DNA of 64,000 bases, from contig JAURWS010000037.1 of the NCBI GenBank assembly GCA_030654835.1, positions 1-64,000 of the forward strand, in the 5' to 3' direction. This document shows positions 15,728-22,327 of this stretch, piece by piece; the stretch's first letter is position 1, and each line of letters begins with the position of its first letter. The stretch is from Gammaproteobacteria bacterium. Its GTDB lineage: Bacteria > Pseudomonadota > Gammaproteobacteria > Pseudomonadales > Pseudohongiellaceae. The position numbers were made by a program, and so were the translations under genes. The notes beneath the pieces were generated by a model. It was not told the origin of the DNA. It worked only from the letters and a program-made list of their open reading frames with translations, and searched no databases.

Positions 15728-18280
15728 ATGAGTAGTGATTCCGACAGTTCTGCAGCTGGCAAGCCAGTTTCAAGCTCATTTTCAACTCCATTTTCAACCC
15801 CAGTCTCAACCCCTGTCTCGACCTCGGTCTCGGCACAATGGTTGGGCCTGGACAGCGGCGCGCTGGCCACCGATCTGGACCGGCATTTCCATCTGACTCT
15901 CGGGCGCGATGAAGGCGGCAACAGTCATCACTATCTGTACAACGCTGCCGCGCTGACCGTGCGCGATCGCCTGGTGGAGCGCTGGCGCGCGACACGCATT
16001 CGCTATCTGGAAGAGCGTCCGAAACGAGTGGCTTACCTGTCACTGGAGTTTCTGATGGGACGCACGCTGACCAACGCCGTGCTTAATCTCGACATGGAGG
16101 AGTCGCTACGCAATGCGTTGTATCGCTATGGGGTTTCGCTGGAAGAACTGGCGGAGGAGGAACGTGATGCCGGGCTGGGCAACGGCGGCCTCGGTCGGCT
16201 CGCCGCCTGTTTCCTGGACAGTTGCGCGACGCTCGGCCTGCCGGTGACCGGTTATGGCATCCGCTATGACTATGGCATGTTTCACCAGCGCATCGAACAC
16301 GGTCATCAGGTAGAGTGCCCGGATCACTGGCTTGAGCGCGGCAACCCCTGGGAATTCGAGGCGCCGCAAGACACGCGCCGGGTGAAATTCTATGGTCGGG
16401 TGGAAGCACTGTCTGGCACCGATGGTGGCACAGCCAGAGCCTGGGTAGACTCCGAGGACGTACTCGCCGTGCCCTATGACATGCCCATTCCAGGTTTCCG
16501 CAACAACACCGTCAATACCTTGCGTCTGTGGCATTCCATGGCCACTGAAGAATTCAATCTGCACGAATTCAATGCCGGTGGCTACGCCGAGGCCGTCGCG
16601 GCCAAGAACCAGGCCGAACAGATTTCGATGGTGCTCTATCCCAATGACGTCAGTGAGAATGGCAAAAAGCTGCGGTTGCGGCAACAGTACTTCCTTTCCT
16701 CCGCCAGTCTGCAGGACGTGCTGGCGCGCTGGTTGTTGCGCAACGGAGGCAATTTTGCGGAATTCTCAGCCTACAATTGTTTTCAACTCAACGATACTCA
16801 TCCGTCCATCGCCGTCGCCGAACTGATGCGCCTGCTGATCGATGAGCAAGGATTGCAGTGGGACGAGGCCTGGCATATCACCACCGCGACCATGGCCTAC
16901 ACCAATCACACGCTGTTGCCGGAGGCGCTGGAGCGCTGGCCGGTGCGCATGTTTCGCAAGATGTTGCCGCGCATTTTGGAGATCATCTTCGAGATCAATG
17001 CCCGCTTCCTGGCGGAAGTGTCGGCGCGCTGGCCCGGCGATATGCAGAAACAGCAGGAGCTGTCGCTGATCGAGGAGGGGCCGGAACCGCATGTGCGCAT
17101 GGCGCATCTGGCCATTGTCGGCAGTTACTCTGTGAACGGTGTCGCGCAGTTGCATACCGATTTGCTGAAGGAGGGTCTGTTCCAGAATTTTTACGCACTG
17201 TGGCCGTTCAAGTTCAACAACAAGACCAACGGTGTGACTCCACGGCGCTGGCTGGCCTTCTGCAATCCGCGTCTCGCGAAACTGATCAGTGCCACGATCG
17301 GCGAGCGATGGCTGACCGATCTCGATCAACTTGTCGGCCTCAAACCCTGTGCGGAAGATGCTGATTTTCGCGCCGCCTGGGGCGCCATCAAGGTAGCGAA
17401 CAAGAAGGCGCTGGCGACGATGGTGCAGGATTGCTGCGGGGTGGAGTTCGATACCGCGATGCTGTTCGATGTGCAGGTCAAGCGCATTCACGAGTACAAG
17501 CGGCAACTGCTCAACGTGCTACATGTGATACACCTGTATGAGCGCATCAAGCGCGGCGATACCGCTGGCATGGTGCCACGTTGCGTGTTGATCGGTGGCA
17601 AAGCGGCGCCGGGCTATTTCATAGCCAAACTGATTATCAAGCTGGTCAACAACGTGGCCGATGTGATCAATCGCGACGCTGACGCCAGACCCTTGCTGCG
17701 TGTTGCCTTCCTGCCCAATTACCGTGTCACCGCCATGGAGGTGATTTGTGCAGGGGCGGATATCTCCGAGCAGATATCTACGGCGGGCAAGGAGGCCTCC
17801 GGTACCGGCAACATGAAGTTCATGATGAATGGCGCAATCACCATCGGCACACTTGACGGCGCCAATATCGAGATTCGGGATGCAGTGGGCGCAGAAAATT
17901 TCTTTTTGTTCGGCGTGCAGTCGCATGAGGTGGCCGAGGTGCGTAGACGCTATGATCCAGCACAGATAATCGCTGCTGATCGCGATCTTGCCGCCGTGAT
18001 GGCGATGCTGGAGGCAGGTGCGTTCAATGCCGACGAACCAGGATTGTTTGCGCCGATCATTGACAGCATTCGCAATCCTCAGGATCAATGGTTGACGGCG
18101 GCCGATTTCAGCGGCTATGTCGACGCGCAACGCCGTGCGGGAATGTTGTTTCAGGATCAGGCCCAGTGGCAACGTGTCAGTGTTTTGAACACGGCATCAA
18201 GCGGGCATTTTTCCAGTGACCGTACGATAAGCAGCTATGCAAAGGATATCTGGCACCTGCCGCCACCTGCCAGCGCTTGA
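15728..18280 (+). CDS. glgP: Glycogen/maltodextrin phosphorylase
   Basis: PLP enzyme that releases glucose-1-phosphate from the non-reducing ends of glycogen. Family motifs: RVAYLSLEFLMGR near residue 100, GNGGLGRLAACFLDS, FNNKTNGVTPRRW, VKRIHEYKRQLLN and the PLP-lysine region EASGTGNMKFMMNGA followed by GTLDGANIEI. The product has 850 residues, about 35 more than E. coli GlgP; the excess is a Ser/Thr/Pro leader made of STPV-like repeats (residues 15-34). The ATG at 15728 has AGAGG about ten bases upstream; the upstream frame extension overlaps glgX. It lies 34 bases after glgX. Confidence 0.95.
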   Translation: MSSDSDSSAAGKPVSSSFSTPFSTPVSTPVSTSVSAQWLGLDSGALATDLDRHFHLTLGRDEGGNSHHYLYNAAALTVRDRLVERWRATRIRYLEERPKRVAYLSLEFLMGRTLTNAVLNLDMEESLRNALYRYGVSLEELAEEERDAGLGNGGLGRLAACFLDSCATLGLPVTGYGIRYDYGMFHQRIEHGHQVECPDHWLERGNPWEFEAPQDTRRVKFYGRVEALSGTDGGTARAWVDSEDVLAVPYDMPIPGFRNNTVNTLRLWHSMATEEFNLHEFNAGGYAEAVAAKNQAEQISMVLYPNDVSENGKKLRLRQQYFLSSASLQDVLARWLLRNGGNFAEFSAYNCFQLNDTHPSIAVAELMRLLIDEQGLQWDEAWHITTATMAYTNHTLLPEALERWPVRMFRKMLPRILEIIFEINARFLAEVSARWPGDMQKQQELSLIEEGPEPHVRMAHLAIVGSYSVNGVAQLHTDLLKEGLFQNFYALWPFKFNNKTNGVTPRRWLAFCNPRLAKLISATIGERWLTDLDQLVGLKPCAEDADFRAAWGAIKVANKKALATMVQDCCGVEFDTAMLFDVQVKRIHEYKRQLLNVLHVIHLYERIKRGDTAGMVPRCVLIGGKAAPGYFIAKLIIKLVNNVADVINRDADARPLLRVAFLPNYRVTAMEVICAGADISEQISTAGKEASGTGNMKFMMNGAITIGTLDGANIEIRDAVGAENFFLFGVQSHEVAEVRRRYDPAQIIAADRDLAAVMAMLEAGAFNADEPGLFAPIIDSIRNPQDQWLTAADFSGYVDAQRRAGMLFQDQAQWQRVSVLNTASSGHFSSDRTISSYAKDIWHLPPPASA
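15770..15829 (+). repeat. Five tandem 12-bp units inside the 5' end of glgP
   Basis: Units at 15770, 15782, 15794, 15806 and 15818 follow the pattern TC(A/G)A(C/G)(T/C)(C/T)C(A/C/T)(T/G)T(T/C) and encode SSSF, STPF, STPV, STPV and STSV in frame. The block precedes the phosphorylase fold. The repeat length is a multiple of three, so copy-number change keeps the frame. Confidence 0.9.
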
Positions 18281-18320
18281 ACCGGGTCGGCACAGCCTGA
18301 AAGTTTCACCGCGAATTTTT

Positions 18321-18376
18321 AACAGGGCTCTTCAACGAGAGCTTTCAACAGGGTTTTAAACAGGGTTTTAAACAGA
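18321..18376 (+). repeat. Degenerate 12-13-bp tandem repeat upstream of glgC
   Basis: AACAGGGCTCTTC, AACGAGAGCTTTC, AACAGGGTTTTAA and ACAGGGTTTTAA follow one another, then a partial ACAG. The array fills most of the 120-base gap between glgP and glgC and ends 24 bases before the glgC start. It may only be spacer, or it may hold the glgC promoter region. The last two units are almost identical, so duplication there was recent. Confidence 0.8.
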
Positions 18377-18400
18377 TAGTCTCATGACGAGGAGTTCACA

Positions 18401-19666
18401 ATGGAATCAGGTCCGCGTTACGTCAGTAAACTAACCCGCAACACCTATGCTCTGATTCTGGCGGGCGGGCGTGGTTCGCGCCTGCACGAGCTGACAGACT
18501 GGCGTGCCAAGCCTGCGCTGTTCTTCGGCGGCAAGTTCCGCATCATCGATTTTCCGCTCTCCAACTGTATCAACTCGGGTGTGCGGCGAGTCGGCGTGGT
18601 GACGCAATACAAGGCCCACTCTCTGATCAAACATCTGGTACGCGGCTGGGGCCATTTCAAGAAGGAACTGGGGGAGGGCGTAGAAATTCTGCCTGCCTCA
18701 CAGCGGCAGTCTGACAACTGGTACATGGGCACGGCGGATGCGGTGTTTCAGAACATCGATATCATTCGCGGTGAGATCCCGGAGTATGTGATGGTGCTCT
18801 CCGGTGATCACATCTACCGCCAGGACTATGGTGAAATGCTGGCCTTCCACGCCGAACACGACGCCGATATGACGGTGTCCTGCATGGAGGTGCCACTGGA
18901 AGAGGCGGCGGGCAATTTCGGCGTGATGAGCGTGGACCTCAATCATCGTATTCTCGGTTTCCAGGAAAAACCTGCTTCGCCACAGCCCGTGCCGGACAAT
19001 CCCGAAATGTGTCTGGCTTCGATGGGCAACTATGTCTTCAAGACCGAGTTCCTGTTTGAACAGCTGCGGCGCGATGCAAAGACCGCAGGATCGGATCACG
19101 ATTTCGGCAAGAACATCATTCCCTCGATCATTGCGGACCACAAGGTGTTCGCTTATCGCTTCGTCGATCCAGCTTCTGATCAGAAGGCCTACTGGCGCGA
19201 TGTGGGCAGCCTGGATTCCTACTGGCTGGCCAATATGGAACTCGTGGAACCTTCACCGCCCTTGAACCTCTATGATCCGCGCTGGCCGATCTGGACCTTC
19301 CAGGAGCAGCTGCCCCCCGCCAAGTTTGTGTTCGACGACGACGACAGGCGCGGTTGCGCCATCGATTCCATGGTGTCGAGCGGCTGTATTATTTCCGGCT
19401 CGACGGTGCGAAAATCGCTGCTGTTTTCGAACGTGCGCATCCATTCATACTCTGTGATCGAACAGGCTGTGGTGCTGCCGGACGTGGTCATCAAGCGCCA
19501 CTGCAAGTTGCGCAAGGTCATCATCGATCGCGGGTGTACCATTCCGGAGGGGAGCGTGATCGGTTACGACAAGAAGGAAGATGTGAAGAATGGGTTTCGG
19601 GTGTCGCCCAAGGGCGTCACCCTGGTCACTCGCGAGATGCTGGGCCAGTCGGTCGGCAGTATCTGA
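18401..19666 (+). CDS. glgC: Glucose-1-phosphate adenylyltransferase (ADP-glucose pyrophosphorylase)
   Basis: Makes ADP-glucose, the committed and allosterically controlled step of glycogen synthesis. The nucleotidyltransferase domain opens with [17 protein letters not shown] (residues 17-33); [30 protein letters not shown] and [12 protein letters not shown] follow, then the glucose-1-P site [10 protein letters not shown] and FQEKP. The left-handed beta-helix occupies the last 120 residues. 421 residues is typical. A GAGGAG site lies before the ATG. The N-terminal Lys/Arg cluster (RYVSKLTRN) resembles the fructose-1,6-bisphosphate effector region of the E. coli enzyme. glgA follows after 25 bases. 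Confidence 0.96.
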   Translation: MESGPRYVSKLTRNTYALILAGGRGSRLHELTDWRAKPALFFGGKFRIIDFPLSNCINSGVRRVGVVTQYKAHSLIKHLVRGWGHFKKELGEGVEILPASQRQSDNWYMGTADAVFQNIDIIRGEIPEYVMVLSGDHIYRQDYGEMLAFHAEHDADMTVSCMEVPLEEAAGNFGVMSVDLNHRILGFQEKPASPQPVPDNPEMCLASMGNYVFKTEFLFEQLRRDAKTAGSDHDFGKNIIPSIIADHKVFAYRFVDPASDQKAYWRDVGSLDSYWLANMELVEPSPPLNLYDPRWPIWTFQEQLPPAKFVFDDDDRRGCAIDSMVSSGCIISGSTVRKSLLFSNVRIHSYSVIEQAVVLPDVVIKRHCKLRKVIIDRGCTIPEGSVIGYDKKEDVKNGFRVSPKGVTLVTREMLGQSVGSI

Positions 19667-19691
19667 ACCAGATATTTGAGAAAGAAAGCAC

Positions 19692-21314
19692 ATGCACATA
19701 GCAATGATTGCCGCCGAGAACGGGGCATTGATCGGCGGCAAGGTCGGTGGCATCGGGGACGTGATCCGCGATGTACCACTGGCACTGGCCGCACTTGGCC
19801 ATCAGGTATCGGTGCTGACGCCGGGCTACGGAGTGCTGGCCCTGCAGAATCCGTCTGTCCTGCTCGGTACCGTCACGGTCAATTTCTGCGGACATCCTGA
19901 GGTTATCGAGGTGTTCAAGGTGGAGGCGCGCGCAGACGCGACGACCGCTGTCACGCGCAAGAAGGCGGGCAAGGCTGCGGGTGTCACGCATTACGTGCTG
20001 GAGCACCCCTTGTTCGGCGCCTGTGGTGCCGGCTCCATCTACTGCAATGATCATTACGGGCCGTTTGCCACCGATGCCCACAAATTTGCGCTCTATTGCG
20101 TGGCCGTCTGTGAGTTGTTGCGGACGCACAAGCTGGGCGCGGTGGATGTCCTGCATCTGCACGACTGGCACGCTGCGTTGCTGGCGATACTGCGTCGCTA
20201 TGCCACTGCGTATCAGGCCTTGCGCTGTATTCCTGTGGTTTACACCATCCACAATCTCTCGCTGCAAGGAGTCCGGCCGCTCTCTGGAGACGGGTCTTCG
20301 TTGCATAGCTGGTTTCCCGATCTGGTGCCGGACCTCTCTTGTATCCAGGACCCTCGGCATTGGGATTGCGTCAATCTGATGCGTGCCGGCATTCTACTCG
20401 CGGATCGCGTGCACGCCGTATCACCGAGCTATGCCCGGGAGATTCTGGTGCCGACAGATCTGGCACACGGTTTCATCGGCGGTGAAGGATTGGAAGGTGA
20501 TCTGCAAAAGCTGGATTCCGCCGGGCGCCTGATCGGTATCCTCAATGGCTGCGACTATGAGCATGCGCCTGCACCAAGGCGCTCACGGGCGCAGCTGCTG
20601 GATCTCATCGAGAGCTGTCTGCTGAGCTGGGTGGGCGACAGGCAGCAGGTGCCCGCTGCGCATTTCTATGCCCAGTTGCGGCTGGCCCAGTGGCGGCGAC
20701 GCCGACGCCCGGTCACGGTCACGCTGACCTCGGTTGGCCGTATCACCGGACAGAAGTGTCGGTTGCTGCGAGAACCGGTGGCGGTGAACAAGGGGGCCAC
20801 GTCATCGCCGACCACCGCACTGACGATAACTGCCTTGGAGCGTCTGCTGCAGGATCTGGGTGAAGGCGTTTTCATCATGATCGGAAGTGGTGACGAGGCC
20901 TATGAACATTTCTTCACCTCGGCCATGGCTCGTCATGAAAATTTCCTGTATCTGCGCGGCTTCTCCGAGGAGCTGGCCGATGCGCTGTACAGCGCCGGAG
21001 ACTTGTTTCTGATGCCGAGCAGCTACGAGCCCTGCGGGATCAGCCAGATGTTGGCAATGCGTGCCGGCACCCCCTGTATCGTGCATCACGTGGGCGGATT
21101 GAAGGACACCGTGCAGCACGGCGTCAACGGCTTTGGTTTCGGCGGTGACACGCCCGGGCGACAGGCCGAGAACATGCTGGAGACGGTCAGACAGGCGTGT
21201 GCCACCATTGCGCGGCCCGCGCCATGGCAAAAAATCCGGCGCGCGGCGGCGGACAGTCGCTTTTCCTGGGACGTCGTGGTACGTCGCTATGTCGATGAGC
21301 TGTATGCTTCTTGA
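19692..21314 (+). CDS. glgA: Glycogen synthase (GT5), divergent form
   Basis: Elongates the alpha-1,4-glucan using ADP-glucose. The ADP-glucose loop reads KVGGIGDVIRDVP (residues 17-29), a variant of the usual KTGGLADV. Further motifs are HLHDWHAALL, IHNLSLQG and, in the C-terminal Rossmann domain, SSYEPCGISQMLAMRAGTP followed by HHVGGLKDTV, which carries the conserved E and G residues. The product has 540 residues, about 60 more than E. coli GlgA; extra sequence includes an Arg-rich insertion near residues 333-340. It is the last gene of the glycogen run; the transporter gene starts nine bases after its stop. Identity as GlgA is supported mainly by the C-terminal domain and by glgC next to it. 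Confidence 0.9.
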   Translation: MHIAMIAAENGALIGGKVGGIGDVIRDVPLALAALGHQVSVLTPGYGVLALQNPSVLLGTVTVNFCGHPEVIEVFKVEARADATTAVTRKKAGKAAGVTHYVLEHPLFGACGAGSIYCNDHYGPFATDAHKFALYCVAVCELLRTHKLGAVDVLHLHDWHAALLAILRRYATAYQALRCIPVVYTIHNLSLQGVRPLSGDGSSLHSWFPDLVPDLSCIQDPRHWDCVNLMRAGILLADRVHAVSPSYAREILVPTDLAHGFIGGEGLEGDLQKLDSAGRLIGILNGCDYEHAPAPRRSRAQLLDLIESCLLSWVGDRQQVPAAHFYAQLRLAQWRRRRRPVTVTLTSVGRITGQKCRLLREPVAVNKGATSSPTTALTITALERLLQDLGEGVFIMIGSGDEAYEHFFTSAMARHENFLYLRGFSEELADALYSAGDLFLMPSSYEPCGISQMLAMRAGTPCIVHHVGGLKDTVQHGVNGFGFGGDTPGRQAENMLETVRQACATIARPAPWQKIRRAAADSRFSWDVVVRRYVDELYAS

Positions 21315-21323
21315 AGCTGACCT

Positions 21324-22244
21324 ATGCCCGCATCCGTCCATCGCCTGATCCCCTTCATCTTCGTGTTCGTCTGGAGCACCGGCTTCATCGTCGCACGTTA
21401 TGCGATGCCTTATGCCGAGCCAATGACGTTCCTGTTCCTGCGTTTCAGCGGCGTGGTTGTCTGCATGTTACCCGTGGCACTGTTGTGGCGGGCCAGATGG
21501 CCCTCATTGTCTCAGGCTGGCCACATCGCGCTGGCGGGTCTGCTGCTGCAGACGGGTTATCTGGGCGGAGTCTGGGCCTCCGTCAAGCTGGGCATGTCGT
21601 CGAGCCTTGCCGCCCTGATCATGGCACTGCAGCCGATCATCACCGCCTGGCTGGCGGCAATGGTCGCGGAGAAAGTGTCGATGCGGCAATGGCTGGGCTT
21701 GCTTGCCGGGTTCGGTGGTGTCGCGCTGGTGGTGATGGCGAAATTCTCGCTGATCGGCCTCACTCTTGAGAGTCTGAGTCTCGCGGGTATCGCGCTCGCC
21801 AGCATCACTGTCGGCACGCTGTATCAGAAGCGCTACTGTCCTGACTTCGATCTGCGCGCTGGCTCGGTCATTCAGTTCGGTGCGGCGGCGCTGCTGTGTG
21901 TGCCCTTGATGTTTTTGTTCGAGACCCGGCAGATCGACTGGCAACCGGCGCTGGTGGCAGCGTTGCTGTGGTCGGTGCTGGCGCTGTCGATTGGGGCCAT
22001 CACCCTGCTGTTCATCATGATCCGCGACGGTGCGGCGACCCGCGTCACCAGCTATCTCTATTTGACACCGCCGTTGACGGCCCTGATGGCGTGGGTATTG
22101 TTCGCCGAGCCGATAACGCCAACCACGCTTGCGGGCACGGCTTTGACCGTGGTGGCGCTGTGGCTGGTGACGCATAGGTCTGTGGGCTCTGTTGTGGATT
22201 CTGCGGATAGTATCGCTGGCAGGCCAGCTCCCACAGGTGAGTAA
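21324..22244 (+). CDS. EamA/DMT-superfamily transporter
   Basis: A 306-residue membrane protein with ten predicted hydrophobic segments in two tandem EamA repeats. FVFVWSTGFIVARYAMPYAEPMTFLFLRF is the typical opening of the first repeat, and SYLYLTPPLTALMAWVLFAEPIT is typical of the second. Such proteins export amino acids or other metabolites; the substrate cannot be read from sequence. It starts nine bases after glgA without a clear ribosome site, so coupling to glgA is possible, but a role in glycogen metabolism has no other support. The last residues (about IAGRPAPT, then GE) come from a REP palindrome inserted over the original end. Confidence 0.82.
   Translation: MPASVHRLIPFIFVFVWSTGFIVARYAMPYAEPMTFLFLRFSGVVVCMLPVALLWRARWPSLSQAGHIALAGLLLQTGYLGGVWASVKLGMSSSLAALIMALQPIITAWLAAMVAEKVSMRQWLGLLAGFGGVALVVMAKFSLIGLTLESLSLAGIALASITVGTLYQKRYCPDFDLRAGSVIQFGAAALLCVPLMFLFETRQIDWQPALVAALLWSVLALSIGAITLLFIMIRDGAATRVTSYLYLTPPLTALMAWVLFAEPITPTTLAGTALTVVALWLVTHRSVGSVVDSADSIAGRPAPTGE
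22211..22234 (-). repeat. REP element at the 3' end of the EamA gene
   Basis: Read on the minus strand it begins GTGGGAG and contains the hairpin GCTGGC-CT-GCCAGC followed by GATA. Head, two-base CT loop and tail match the units at 7504-7605, while both stem arms differ in a complementary way. It lies within the last codons of the EamA gene. Confidence 0.8.
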
Positions 22245-22257
22245 CCCCAAGCTGGCC

Positions 22258-22288
22258 GCGCTTTCTAGCCTTTTCCGGCAGAAAGCGC
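22258..22288 (+). terminator. Perfect 9-bp stem-loop, candidate terminator
   Basis: GCGCTTTCT at 22258-22266 pairs fully with AGAAAGCGC at 22280-22288 around a 13-base loop, 13 bases after the EamA stop and 39 bases before the M16 gene. There is no T-run after the stem, so it may be a processing or stabilising hairpin and not an intrinsic terminator. Confidence 0.5.
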
Positions 22289-22327
22289 TATAACTCCGGC
22301 TCGTTCAGTCACCCCTGCGAGGAATTC

